64,000 nt of DNA from positions 682,001 through 746,000 of the forward strand of contig JAWKXU010000001.1 of NCBI GenBank assembly GCA_041396845.1, read 5' to 3'. Positions within the stretch are counted from its first letter, which is position 1. Every line of letters begins with the position of its first letter. Under the pieces are notes generated by a model. The model was not told the DNA's origin. It saw only the letters and a list, made by a program, of their open reading frames with translations, and did not search any database. Below, one piece after another: positions 24,609-33,488 of the stretch. The position numbers and the translations under genes are program-made. This stretch comes from JAWKXU01 sp020446465 (GTDB taxonomy: Bacteria > Pseudomonadota > Alphaproteobacteria > Sphingomonadales > Sphingomonadaceae).

Positions 24609-25448
24609 ATGCCAACCATCGCACCGTTTCAGGGTTTCGGACTGGGGATGCGGCGGGACCATTACCCGCAGTTCCTTGGCGGTGAAGCGCATGTCGATTT
24701 TGTCGAGGTGATTTCGGAGAATTTCATGGTCGACGGAGGAAAACCGCTCGACATTCTGACGCGCGTGCGCCGCAATTATCCGGTCATCCTGCATGGTGTT
24801 TCGCTATCGGTGGGGTCGGCGCATGGCGTTGATATGGCCTATCTTTCCCGTTTGCGGCGGCTGGCGGACAGGATCGATCCGCTGTGGGTATCCGATCACC
24901 TGTGCTGGACCAGCACCCATGCTCACAACAGCCACGATTTGTTGCCGCTTCCCCTGACGCAAGAGACGCTGGATGTGGTCTGTGCAAACGTCTTGCGCGC
25001 GCAGGACGCGCTGGGCCGGGCGATGCTGTTTGAAAACCCGTCCAGCTATTGCACTTTTCCCGATGATGACATGGCCGAATGGGAATTTCTTGCGGCCATG
25101 GCGGAGCGGACCGGGTGCTTCCTGTTGCTTGACGTCAACAACGTGTTCGTCAGCGCTCATAACCACGGCTGGGATGCGCGCCGGTATATTGACCGCCTGC
25201 CGCATGACCGCATTCGCCAAATACACCTCGCAGGCCATACGCAAGGGCCGCTGCTGATTGATACGCACGATCAGCCGGTGTGCGATGACGTGTGGGCGCT
25301 TTTTGACTATGCCGTTGCGCGTTGCGGGCCGGTGGCGACAATGATTGAACGCGATGGTAATATCCCGCCGCTGGAAGAGCTTGAGGCGGAGCTCGATATG
25401 GCCCGCAGCCGAGCCGGGGCGACCGGCAAGGCGATGGTTGCCGCATGA
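24609..25448 (+). CDS. bufB: MNIO-family enzyme BufB (DUF692)
   Basis: 279-aa TIM-barrel multinuclear non-haem iron oxidase of the DUF692 family, expected to convert precursor cysteines to heterocycles. Putative metal ligands lie in V-I-S-E-N, L-H-G-V-S-L, S-D-H-L-C-W, F-E-N-P-S-S-Y, L-D-V-N-N-V-F-V, H-L-A-G-H and I-E-R-D-G-N, which match the family pattern. The frame is open from a TTG at 24603, but the ATG at 24609 is nine bases after a GAGGAGG site and is preferred. The stop overlaps the bufC ATG. Confidence 0.92.
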   Translation: MPTIAPFQGFGLGMRRDHYPQFLGGEAHVDFVEVISENFMVDGGKPLDILTRVRRNYPVILHGVSLSVGSAHGVDMAYLSRLRRLADRIDPLWVSDHLCWTSTHAHNSHDLLPLPLTQETLDVVCANVLRAQDALGRAMLFENPSSYCTFPDDDMAEWEFLAAMAERTGCFLLLDVNNVFVSAHNHGWDARRYIDRLPHDRIRQIHLAGHTQGPLLIDTHDQPVCDDVWALFDYAVARCGPVATMIERDGNIPPLEELEAELDMARSRAGATGKAMVAA

Positions 25449-26248
25449 CTCTGGCCCTGCTTCAGCAACAGTTCCTGCACTGCATCCATGATGCGGATGC
25501 CGCGCTGCCACCCGCATGGCAAGGCGCAGTGGAGCGCGGGCTTGAAATCTATCGTAACAACTATCGCACGGCGCTGGTCGAGGCGATGCGCGAAACCTAT
25601 CCGCGCACGCTGCGATGGGTGGGGGAAGAGGCGTTCGACGCGGCCGTGGCGCACCATGTCATTATGTGCCCGCCAGGCAGTTGGACGCTGGATGATGCAG
25701 GCGTCGGCTTTGCCGGAACGGTAGCTGAACTCTTCGTGCATGATCCCGAAGTGACCGATCTGGTGGCGCTGGAATGGGCCATGCACCGCGCTTTCGTCGC
25801 TGAGGACGCAACACCGATGAATGCTCCAGCGTTTCAGTCGGCCTGTGCTGATTTGTCGGAAGAGGGCTGGCTGCATTTGCGGCTTGTCGCGCAGCCTGCG
25901 TTGCAGGTGATCGACGTTGGCAGCGACTGCATTGGCCTGTGGCGCGCCCTTGCCGATGGTCAGGCCGATGCCCATGCCGACGATTGCGACCGGCCCGACG
26001 AACCGGAACGCTATGCCACGGTCCGTCAGGTGATCGTCTGGCGTGAAGGTCTGCGCCCCGTTTGTCGCTTTGGGCTGGATGGTGAAGGCGATCTACTTCG
26101 CGCCGTACTCTGCCGCACGTCCTACAACGATATTTGCGCCCGGCTGGCTGGCGAAGGCTCACCAGATGATGCAGCGAAAGTGGCTGGCAGGATGCTTGGT
26201 CAGTGGCTGGGTGATGGCATGTTGGCAGGTATCGACACCCGAACCTGA
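25445..26248 (+). CDS. bufC: BufC-type partner protein (DUF2063)
   Basis: 267-aa protein with the DUF2063 N-terminal domain (R-G-L-E-I-Y-R-N-N-Y-R-T-A-L-V-E-A-M, then E-T-Y-P). This is the recognition partner that brings the precursor leader to the MNIO enzyme. The C-terminal part is an alpha/beta domain with a winged-helix-like end (L-L-R-A-V-L-C-R-T-S-Y-N-D-I-C-A-R-L). It overlaps bufB by four bases and is the last gene of the bufferin operon. Confidence 0.88.
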   Translation: MTLALLQQQFLHCIHDADAALPPAWQGAVERGLEIYRNNYRTALVEAMRETYPRTLRWVGEEAFDAAVAHHVIMCPPGSWTLDDAGVGFAGTVAELFVHDPEVTDLVALEWAMHRAFVAEDATPMNAPAFQSACADLSEEGWLHLRLVAQPALQVIDVGSDCIGLWRALADGQADAHADDCDRPDEPERYATVRQVIVWREGLRPVCRFGLDGEGDLLRAVLCRTSYNDICARLAGEGSPDDAAKVAGRMLGQWLGDGMLAGIDTRT

Positions 26249-26438
26249 ACGCGCCCACGGGCGATTTTGTTCGCACTGCCCATGCTGCTGTAAAAAAATA
26301 ATTCGGCCAGAGTCTTTCCGGCCACAGTGCCATATATCGAGTCTGCGGCCTGACGCTGTAACCTACATCTTGTGCCGGACTCGCTTCGTTCCAGCCCGCA
26401 TTTCCAACTTGTTAACCATGATGGGCGACAGTTCGTGC

Positions 26439-26493
26439 TTGACGCGGACTCCGCTTGGACTCACCCTGTGGATAAGTTGTAACGGGGGACATT
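26439..26493 (+). promoter_or_regulatory. ccrM leader with paired GANTC sites
   Basis: Two GACTC (GANTC) sites at 26447-26451 and 26458-26462 lie within 50 bases upstream of the ccrM ATG, next to TTGACG at 26439-26444. A TTAACCAT CtrA-type half-site is at about 26412-26419. GANTC sites in this place allow the methyltransferase to sense its own promoter methylation, as known in Caulobacter. The -10 box is not clear. Confidence 0.45.
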
Positions 26494-27618
26494 ATGGGCG
26501 TGGTGGAAACCACAAAGGTGCGTGTGCGCCAAATGGAAACGGCGCGGGAACTGCCATTGGGGCGGATTCTCGATGGCGACTGCGTGGAGGCAATGCGCAG
26601 CTTGCCCGATGCTTGCGTCGATCTGGTCTTTGCTGATCCGCCATATAACCTGCAGTTGGGCGGCGATCTCAATCGCCCTGATGGCAGCCATGTCGATGCG
26701 GTGACAGATGACTGGGACCGTTTTAGCAGCTTTGGCGCTTATGATGCCTTCACGCGGGAATGGCTGGCAGAAGCGCGCCGGGTGCTGAAGCCCGACGGTG
26801 CGATCTGGGTCATTGGCAGTTACCACAACATCTTCCGCGTCGGGGCGATCATGCAGGACATGGGGTTCTGGATTTTGAACGACGTCGTCTGGCGCAAATC
26901 CAACCCGATGCCCAATTTCCGCGGCACGCGCTTCACCAACGCGCATGAAACGCTGATCTGGGCAAGCATGGGGGAAAAGGCGAAGTATCACTTCAACTAT
27001 CGCGCCATGAAAACGCTCAACGATGAATTGCAGATGCGCAGCGACTGGGTTCTGCCGATCTGCGGCGGGCAGGAACGTCTGAAGAAGGAAGGGCACAAGG
27101 TCCATCCGACGCAAAAGCCCGAAGCTCTGCTTTATCGTGTGATGCTGGCCACCAGCGAACGCGGCGATGTTGTGCTGGACCCGTTCTTCGGCACCGGCAC
27201 AACAGGGGCTGTGGCGCGGCGTCTGGGGCGCGAGTGGATCGGATGTGAGCGCGAAAGTATCTACCGCGAAGCCGCGCTGGAGCGGATCGAAATGGCCTTG
27301 CCACTGGATGAAAGCGCATTGACCACGATGCAAAGCCGCAAGGACGCGCCGCGCGTCGCATTCGGCGCACTGGTCGAATCTGGTCTCGTCACGCCGGGAA
27401 CAGAGCTGTTCGACAAGAAACACCTCTATTCCGCAACCGTGAGGGCGGATGGTTCGATCAAGAGCGGCAAGGAAACAGGCTCCATCCATGGTGTTGGCAA
27501 GGCCTTGCAAGGCGCGCCAAGCTGCAATGGCTGGACATTCTGGCACCTGAAACATGAAGGCGCGGTCAAGCCACTTGACGCGATGCGCCAGTTACATTTG
27601 CTGGCCATCGAAGATTGA
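26494..27618 (+). CDS. ccrM: Cell-cycle DNA adenine methyltransferase (GANTC)
   Basis: 374-aa beta-class N6-adenine methyltransferase. The catalytic motif D-P-P-Y is at residues 48-51, followed by the SAM-binding motif D-P-F-F-G-T-G-T-T-G in the later part. The C-terminal extension of about 90 residues (F-G-A-L-V-E-S-G-L-V ... W-T-F-W-H-L) is the DNA-recognition domain specific to CcrM. It methylates adenine in GANTC and marks replication status in alphaproteobacteria. The stop overlaps the folP start (TGATG). Confidence 0.94.
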   Translation: MGVVETTKVRVRQMETARELPLGRILDGDCVEAMRSLPDACVDLVFADPPYNLQLGGDLNRPDGSHVDAVTDDWDRFSSFGAYDAFTREWLAEARRVLKPDGAIWVIGSYHNIFRVGAIMQDMGFWILNDVVWRKSNPMPNFRGTRFTNAHETLIWASMGEKAKYHFNYRAMKTLNDELQMRSDWVLPICGGQERLKKEGHKVHPTQKPEALLYRVMLATSERGDVVLDPFFGTGTTGAVARRLGREWIGCERESIYREAALERIEMALPLDESALTTMQSRKDAPRVAFGALVESGLVTPGTELFDKKHLYSATVRADGSIKSGKETGSIHGVGKALQGAPSCNGWTFWHLKHEGAVKPLDAMRQLHLLAIED

Positions 27619-28727
27619 TGGCCAAAGTTTACGTCCGGCCCATCGGCCTGTCGCCCAGCCCGCAAAGTGAAGAGGGTGAATGCGTCCGGCTGGGGGGCGG
27701 GATGGTTTATGCCTGGCGCTTTGCGCTGCTGTTGCGTGAAGGCGACAAGGTCGTAGAAAGAACCCGCGTCAGCGCGCCGGATATGGGTGCGGCCATTGCC
27801 GCGCTTCCCGGCGATCTTGCCGAAGAAGCGCAGGCGCAGTGGGCTGATCTCAAAAGGCAACACGCCCCGCTGCAATGCGGTGAGCGCACGATCCGGCTCG
27901 ACCAGCCGCAGATCATGGGCATCCTCAATGTGACGCCGGACAGTTTTTCCGATGGTGGCAAGTTTCTGGATGATCCGGACGAAGCCCGCGCTCATGCCGC
28001 TCGCATGGTGGAAGCCGGCGCGGCAATTATTGACGTCGGCGGTGAAAGCACGCGACCCGGCGCGCCCGCTGTATGGGAAGGGGATGAACTGAAACGCGTC
28101 ATCCCCGCTGTGGAAAGTCTAGCCGCGATGGGCGCTGCCGTCAGTGTCGATACGCGCCGGGTTGGGGTAATGGAAGCGGCGCTGAAGGCGGGCGCGCATA
28201 TCATCAACGACGTGTCAGCCTTGCGGCATGACCCGCGCGCGCTGGAGTTTGCGGCGGGCAGCAAAGTCCCGGTGATCTTGATGCACGCGCCGGGTGAAGG
28301 CGATGACCTCCATGCTTGCGCGGATTATACCAACCCCGCGCTCGATGTGTTCGACTGGTTGAAGGCGCGCCGCGATGCGGCGATTGCGGCGGGAATCGCG
28401 CGTGAGCGGATTATGCTCGATCCCGGTGTCGGCTTTGGCAAGACATTGACGCACAATCTGGCGGTGCTGAACGCATTGCCGCTCTATCATGCGCTTGGCC
28501 AGCCGCTGCTGCTGGGGGCAAGCCGGAAGCGGTTTATCGGCGCGCTTTCCAACGAGGCGCCCGTCCATCAGCGGCTTGGCGGATCGGTGGCAATCGCGAT
28601 TCATGGGATGAACGCCGGTGTGCAGCTGCTGCGTGTCCACGACGTGTCTGAAACGGTGCAGGCGCGTAACGTCTGGCGCGGTTTGCGCGATGCGGCGCTG
28701 ACGGACTTTTCCGAAATGCCCTTGTAG
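27618..28727 (+). CDS. folP: Dihydropteroate synthase with N-terminal extension
   Basis: 369-aa folate enzyme that joins p-aminobenzoate to the pterin pyrophosphate. The pterin-binding motifs are I-M-G-I-L-N-V-T-P-D-S-F-S-D-G-G, D-V-G-G-E-S-T-R-P-G, and the C-terminal G-A-S-R-K-R-F-I-G. The protein is about 90 residues longer than the usual 270-290 because of an N-terminal domain (V-Y-V-R-P-I-G-L ... L-L-L-R-E-G-D) found in some alphaproteobacterial versions. I chose the ATG at 27618 rather than the TTG at 27615. It is translationally coupled to ccrM and ends tail-to-tail with the next regulator. Confidence 0.92.
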   Translation: MAKVYVRPIGLSPSPQSEEGECVRLGGGMVYAWRFALLLREGDKVVERTRVSAPDMGAAIAALPGDLAEEAQAQWADLKRQHAPLQCGERTIRLDQPQIMGILNVTPDSFSDGGKFLDDPDEARAHAARMVEAGAAIIDVGGESTRPGAPAVWEGDELKRVIPAVESLAAMGAAVSVDTRRVGVMEAALKAGAHIINDVSALRHDPRALEFAAGSKVPVILMHAPGEGDDLHACADYTNPALDVFDWLKARRDAAIAAGIARERIMLDPGVGFGKTLTHNLAVLNALPLYHALGQPLLLGASRKRFIGALSNEAPVHQRLGGSVAIAIHGMNAGVQLLRVHDVSETVQARNVWRGLRDAALTDFSEMPL

Positions 28728-28737
28728 AGGCGGGGCG

Positions 28738-30162
28738 TCAGGCCGCGTTTGAGCTTTCGATCCCCAGATCGCCCAGCTTGCGGTAAAGGGTGGAGCGGCC
28801 AATTCCCAGCCGCCGCGCAACTTCGGTCATGCGCCCGCGGTAATGGCCAATAGCCAGGCGGATGATGTCGGCCTCGATATCTTCCAGCGGGCGCAAGTTG
28901 CCATCATCGGTATAGAGCATGACGCCCACGCTTTCCTGCACCGGGGCGAAGCTGCCCGGCTGTGCGCCCAGCAATTCACTTAGCTGCGGGAAGTCATCGG
29001 CTGTCAGGGCATCGCCATCGCAGAAAACGGCCGCCCGAAAGAGCACGGCCTGCAACTGGCGGACATTGCCTGGCCAGTCATAGGCACAAAGCAGCGAGAG
29101 AGCGCCGTCCGTGATGCTGAGTTCGCGCAGACCCGGCTGTTCGCCGATGTGGTGGAGGAAATAACGGGCAAGCCCTGCAATATCGCCAATCCGTTCCCGC
29201 AGGGGCGGCAGGCAAATGCGTGTCGCGCTTACTGCATTGGCGAGGTCTGCACGGAACATGCCTGCATCGACCAGCATTTCAAGCGGCGCATTGGCGGCAG
29301 CGATATAGCGGATATCGACCTTGAACCTGTGCTTTGCACCGATTGGCCTGATATAGCCGCTGGTGATCGTATCCGCCAGCCGCTCCTGCGTCGCGTCAGG
29401 CAGCCGGTCAATATCGTCCAGAACCAGTGTGCCGCCATCGCAATGCTGCAAGGCTCCGATCTGCCTGTCGAACGCGCCTGTGAAAGCGCCTTTTTCATGG
29501 CCGAAGAGCACGGATTCCAGCGAGTTGGGAGGGATCGCTCCTACATTGATGATCCGCAATGGCAACTTGGCCCGAGGGCTGGCCGCATGGATGGCGCGCA
29601 CAAGCATTTCCTTGCCAGTGCCGCTTTCGCCGTCGATCAGGATTGCGCCATGACCCCGCGCGGCCTTTGCCGCCTTTGCCAGAGCCTCGCGGAAACGTGG
29701 CGCAGTGCCGATCATGGCGTCGAAATCGAGCGTAACCGGCAGTTTTTCAGCAAGTGGCTGCAACTCGTCGCGCGGAGCCTCACGCGTCGTGGCGCTGTGC
29801 AGCGCCTGCATCAGCCTGTCCGGCGCGACCGGTTTGACGAGGTAGTCCGTTGCGCCCGCGCGCATTGCTTCCACTGCAAGCAGCGGCGATGCGCTGGTCG
29901 TCAGCATCAGGATGGGGAGCGCGGGGCGACGGGCCTTGAGTTCGGCAATCAGCGCGCAGGCATCATCGCCGGGCACCCACTGGTCAAGAATAATCGCGCC
30001 AAGCTGCATCCCGTCGCGCGTGCCCAGCGTGGCAATGGCCGTTTCCGAATCGCGCACGACAAGCGTCCGCCAACCTTCACGCGCGGCAATTGCGCTGATG
30101 AGCCGGCTTTGTGCAGGTTCATCATCGATCAACATCAGCAGGCGATTGTCTATGTCCGCCAT
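28738..30162 (-). CDS. Sigma-54-type response regulator (NtrC family)
   Basis: 474-aa three-domain regulator. The N-terminal receiver has the phosphoacceptor Asp60 (I-I-L-D-Q-W). The AAA+ domain has Walker A G-E-S-G-T-G-K-E, the sigma-54 contact loop G-A-F-T-G-A, and the Walker B region L-V-L-D-D-I-D. The C-terminal Fis-type helix-turn-helix is V-A-R-R-L-G-I-G-R-S-T-L-Y-R-K. The intact GAFTGA indicates a true sigma-54 activator. No cognate kinase is adjacent, and the target genes are unknown. Confidence 0.93.
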   Translation of the reverse strand: MADIDNRLLMLIDDEPAQSRLISAIAAREGWRTLVVRDSETAIATLGTRDGMQLGAIILDQWVPGDDACALIAELKARRPALPILMLTTSASPLLAVEAMRAGATDYLVKPVAPDRLMQALHSATTREAPRDELQPLAEKLPVTLDFDAMIGTAPRFREALAKAAKAARGHGAILIDGESGTGKEMLVRAIHAASPRAKLPLRIINVGAIPPNSLESVLFGHEKGAFTGAFDRQIGALQHCDGGTLVLDDIDRLPDATQERLADTITSGYIRPIGAKHRFKVDIRYIAAANAPLEMLVDAGMFRADLANAVSATRICLPPLRERIGDIAGLARYFLHHIGEQPGLRELSITDGALSLLCAYDWPGNVRQLQAVLFRAAVFCDGDALTADDFPQLSELLGAQPGSFAPVQESVGVMLYTDDGNLRPLEDIEADIIRLAIGHYRGRMTEVARRLGIGRSTLYRKLGDLGIESSNAA

Positions 30163-30426
30163 GGATCCTCAAATCTGTCAGCCTTTGGTACAGTCCGAAA
30201 TTTAACGCGGAGGGGTAAAGGTCTGATTAAGTCTGTTGAAGTTGTCGAACGGGTCTCCATGCTGGTGTCTCGCCAGATCGTCCGGAACAGGGGTTAACGG
30301 CACTCTGTGTACGTCTTGTGGTTCGATTCGATTTGTCAGCCTGCATTTTGAACACTTGACCGGACGCGAAGGGCAGTTAGAGCCGAACCAGAGATAGTAT
30401 TTTTATCAATGAGGGGTTTTTGAGTG

Positions 30427-30549
30427 ATGGCATCGGGCAATGACATGAAGGCGGCGGAAAAGACTTACGAAGGTTTCATTACCTTGCTGAAGTGGTCCGC
30501 TCCCGCCGCCGCGATCATCACGCTTATCGTTATCATGCTGATCGCCTGA
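30427..30549 (+). CDS. aa3-type cytochrome c oxidase subunit IV-like microprotein
   Basis: 40-aa protein consisting of a short hydrophilic N-terminus (K-A-A-E-K-T-Y-E-G-F) and one transmembrane helix (about residues 22-40). This matches the small bacterial aa3 oxidase subunit IV family, which is often annotated just before pntA in alphaproteobacteria. The oxidase subunits themselves are not in the window. It starts seven bases before the pntA reading frame opens and is probably co-transcribed. Confidence 0.7.
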   Translation: MASGNDMKAAEKTYEGFITLLKWSAPAAAIITLIVIMLIA

Positions 30550-30556
30550 TCGCCGT

Positions 30557-31690
30557 ATGGCCAATCCGATCAAGATCGCGGTCCTGAAAGAAAGGGCCGA
30601 AGGCGAAACACGCGTCTCCGCAATTCCCGAAACGGTCAAGAAATTTGCTGCTCTTGGCGCGCAAATGGCTGTGGAGGAAGGCGCTGGTATTTCCGCTTCC
30701 GTTTCGGATGCGGCTTTTGTGGAAGCCGGGGCTGAGGTTGGCCCGCTCTCGCAGGTGCTGAAGGACGCGGACATCGTGTTCGGCGTGCAGGCGCCCGATC
30801 CGGCTTTGCTGACAGACGCGAAGCCGGGGGCTTGGCTGGCCGCGATTTGCGACCCTTTTGGCAAACGCGCGCAAATCGATGCCTATGCCGCCGCGGGGCT
30901 GGAAGCACTGGCCATGGAGTTCATGCCGCGTATTACCCGCGCGCAGAGCATGGATGTCCTTTCCAGTCAGTCCAACCTTGCCGGATACAAGGCCGTGATC
31001 GCAGCGGCGGATCTTTATGGCCGCGCCTTTCCGATGATGATGACCGCTGCGGGCACCGTATCGGCTGCCCGGTGCTTTATCATGGGGGTTGGCGTTGCAG
31101 GCTTGCAGGCTATCGCCACGGCAAAGCGGCTTGGCGCGCAAGTATCGGCAACGGACGTCCGCTCTGCGACCAAGGAACAGATCATGTCGCTGGGCGCAAA
31201 ACCCATCTTCGTGGAAAGCGTCGCTGGTATCGAAGGTGAAGGAACGGGCGGCTATGCCACCGAAATGAGCGAGGAATACCAGAAAGCCCAGGCTGAACTG
31301 GTTTCCGGCCATATCGCCAAGCAGGACATCGTCATTACCACTGCGCTTATTCCGGGGCGGGCAGCGCCACGCCTCATTACCGATGCGCAGATCGCAACGA
31401 TGCGGCCTGGCAGCGTGATTTTCGATCTCGCCGTGGCCCAGGGCGGCAACGTGGAAGGGTCCGTGCCGGATCAGGTGGTGGAAAAGCATGGCGTCAAGAT
31501 CATGGGCTTTTCCAACACGCCCGCACACCTCGCCGCGGATACGAGCGCGCTCTATTCACGCAATCTCTATAACTTCCTCTCCGCCTTCTGGGACAAGGAA
31601 CAGGGCAAACCCGCTCTTGACGAGGAAATCGGCAATGCCGTGCGCCTGACACAAGGTGGCAAGGTCGTGAACGAACGGCTGCTGGGCTGA
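30557..31690 (+). CDS. pntAA: NAD(P) transhydrogenase subunit alpha 1
   Basis: 377-aa NAD(H)-binding component (domain I) of the proton-translocating transhydrogenase. Clear signatures are K-E-R-A-E-G-E-T-R-V-S near the N-terminus, the Rossmann segment M-G-V-G-V-A-G-L-Q-A-I-A-T-A-K-R-L-G-A, and the R-Q-D mobile-loop equivalents. It lies in the split three-subunit arrangement pntAA-pntAB-pntB typical of alphaproteobacteria. It is cytosolic and supplies NADPH using the proton gradient. Confidence 0.95.
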   Translation: MANPIKIAVLKERAEGETRVSAIPETVKKFAALGAQMAVEEGAGISASVSDAAFVEAGAEVGPLSQVLKDADIVFGVQAPDPALLTDAKPGAWLAAICDPFGKRAQIDAYAAAGLEALAMEFMPRITRAQSMDVLSSQSNLAGYKAVIAAADLYGRAFPMMMTAAGTVSAARCFIMGVGVAGLQAIATAKRLGAQVSATDVRSATKEQIMSLGAKPIFVESVAGIEGEGTGGYATEMSEEYQKAQAELVSGHIAKQDIVITTALIPGRAAPRLITDAQIATMRPGSVIFDLAVAQGGNVEGSVPDQVVEKHGVKIMGFSNTPAHLAADTSALYSRNLYNFLSAFWDKEQGKPALDEEIGNAVRLTQGGKVVNERLLG

Positions 31691-31711
31691 CGCGGAAAGA
31701 GGGCTTTGCAA

Positions 31712-31996
31712 ATGGACTTTATTTCTATCCTTTCGATTTTCGTGCTGGCCTGCTTCGTGGGATACTACGTTGTCTGGTCAGTCACGCCCGCGCTGCACAC
31801 GCCGCTGATGGCTGTGACCAACGCGATTTCCTCTGTCATCATCGTGGGGGCGCTGGTCGCGGCTGCCGCTGCTGAGGTGCCGGGCGCGAAATGGCTGGGG
31901 CTGGTGGCAATCGTGCTGGCCAGCGTCAATATCTTCGGTGGCTTTGCCGTTACGGAACGCATGTTGGCCATGTACAAGAAGAAGGAGCGCAAGTGA
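31712..31996 (+). CDS. pntAB: NAD(P) transhydrogenase subunit alpha 2
   Basis: 94-aa membrane subunit (first part of domain II) with three transmembrane helices: residues about 5-22, 36-52 and 58-78. The start ATG at 31712 follows an AAGAGGG ribosome site; an upstream TTG is less likely. The T-P-A-L-H-T-P-L-M-A-V-T-N-A-I-S-S segment is the conserved family signature. The stop overlaps the pntB ATG (TGATG). Confidence 0.93.
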   Translation: MDFISILSIFVLACFVGYYVVWSVTPALHTPLMAVTNAISSVIIVGALVAAAAAEVPGAKWLGLVAIVLASVNIFGGFAVTERMLAMYKKKERK

Positions 31997-33444
31997 TGGA
32001 TTTTGCGTTTCTTTCTGCCGCTGCTGCTGAGGTGGTTCATGCCGTGAACCCCTGGGTCGCGCTTGCCTATCTGGTTGCGGGCGTCTTCTTCATCCTCGCG
32101 CTTCGCGGGTTGTCATCGCCGGCCAGTTCGCGCAGGGGCAACCGTTTCGGCATGGCCGGTATGCTGATTGCCGTGGTGACAACGCTTGTTACGCACGACA
32201 TCGCCAACTTGCCGGAAATTGCCGGGGCGATCATTCTGGGTGGCGCCGTCGGCTTTATCATCGCGCGCAAGATCGCGATGACAGACATGCCGCAGCTTGT
32301 CGCTGCATTCCACAGTCTTGTCGGCATGGCGGCCGTGCTGGTGGGCTGGGCGGCCTATCTGAACCCCGGCGCATTCGGTATTCTGCTGCCAGACGGCACG
32401 ATCAACCCGGTCAGCCGGGTGGAAATGGGGCTGGGTATTGCCATCGGGGCGATCACGTTCTCTGGCTCGGTCATTGCCTTCCTGAAACTGGCCGGCAAGA
32501 TGAGCGGTGCACCGATCATGCTGCCTGCGCGCCATGTCATCAACCTCGGAACGCTCGCGCTGATTATCGGGCTGACGGCCTATTTCACGATGGACCAGTC
32601 GCTCGAAGTGATTGCCGCCATTACCGTGCTCTCGTTCCTTATCGGTTTCCTGCTGATTATCCCGATCGGCGGGGCGGATATGCCGGTGGTCGTGTCCATG
32701 CTGAACTCCTATTCAGGCTGGGCGGCAGCGGCGATGGGCTTTACGCTGCATAACACAGCCATGATCATCACCGGCGCGCTGGTTGGATCGTCGGGTGCGA
32801 TCCTGTCCTACATCATGTGCGCGGCGATGAACCGCAGCTTCATTTCGGTGATCGCCGGCGGCTTTGGCGCTGATGACGCAGGCGGGGCAAGTGGCGCCCC
32901 GCGTGAACAGCGCCCTTACAAGCAGGGCAGCGCGGACGATGCGGCCTTCATGCTGGAACAGGCGGAAAAGGTCATCATCATTCCAGGCTACGGCATGGCT
33001 GTCGCACAGGCGCAGCACGCGCTGCGCGAAATGGGCGACCTGCTCAAGGAAAAGGGCGTGGACGTGAAATACGCAATCCACCCCGTTGCCGGGCGTATGC
33101 CGGGGCACATGAACGTGCTGCTGGCAGAGGCCAACGTGCCTTATGATGAAGTGTTTGAGCTGGAAGACATCAATTCCGAGTTCGCACAGGCTGATGTGGC
33201 CTTCATTATCGGCGCGAACGACGTTGTGAACCCGGCTGCCAAAACGGACAAGTCCAGCCCGATTTACGGGATGCCGGTATTCGATGTGGACAAGGCCAAG
33301 CAGGTCTTCTTCATCAAGCGGTCGATGGGCGGTGTCGGCTACTCCGGTGTTGATAACGACGTGTTCTATATGGATCAGACGATGATGCTGCTTTCCGATG
33401 CCAAGAAAATGGTTGAGGAAATCAACAAGGCGCTGGCCGACTGA
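31996..33444 (+). CDS. pntB: NAD(P) transhydrogenase subunit beta
   Basis: 482-aa subunit containing the rest of the membrane channel (about nine helices) and the C-terminal NADP(H)-binding domain III. Domain III signatures are visible: I-I-P-G-Y-G-M-A-V-A-Q-A-Q-H, H-P-V-A-G-R-M-P-G-H-M-N-V-L-L-A-E-A and the GANDVVNPAA segment. The frame is open upstream, but the ATG at 31996 overlapping the pntAB stop is the natural start. Confidence 0.96.
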   Translation: MDFAFLSAAAAEVVHAVNPWVALAYLVAGVFFILALRGLSSPASSRRGNRFGMAGMLIAVVTTLVTHDIANLPEIAGAIILGGAVGFIIARKIAMTDMPQLVAAFHSLVGMAAVLVGWAAYLNPGAFGILLPDGTINPVSRVEMGLGIAIGAITFSGSVIAFLKLAGKMSGAPIMLPARHVINLGTLALIIGLTAYFTMDQSLEVIAAITVLSFLIGFLLIIPIGGADMPVVVSMLNSYSGWAAAAMGFTLHNTAMIITGALVGSSGAILSYIMCAAMNRSFISVIAGGFGADDAGGASGAPREQRPYKQGSADDAAFMLEQAEKVIIIPGYGMAVAQAQHALREMGDLLKEKGVDVKYAIHPVAGRMPGHMNVLLAEANVPYDEVFELEDINSEFAQADVAFIIGANDVVNPAAKTDKSSPIYGMPVFDVDKAKQVFFIKRSMGGVGYSGVDNDVFYMDQTMMLLSDAKKMVEEINKALAD

Positions 33445-33454
33445 TATGGCAAGC

Positions 33455-33488
33455 GGGGTGCGACAGTCCGCTGTTCTGCACCCCCTTT
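33455..33488 (+). terminator. Terminator candidate after pnt operon
   Basis: GGGGTGC (33455-33461) pairs with GCACCCC (33478-33484), and an inner ACAG/CTGT stem extends the hairpin. The tail CTTTCC is short, so termination strength is uncertain. Confidence 0.55.

Noticed and set aside
26249..26270. Terminator after bufC (GCCC/GGGC with following T-rich stretch)
   Set aside because: The loop would be too small or the stem only three base pairs; not convincing.
29149..30297. 382-codon plus-strand frame opposite the sigma-54-type regulator
   Set aside because: Antisense shadow of an intact three-domain regulator.
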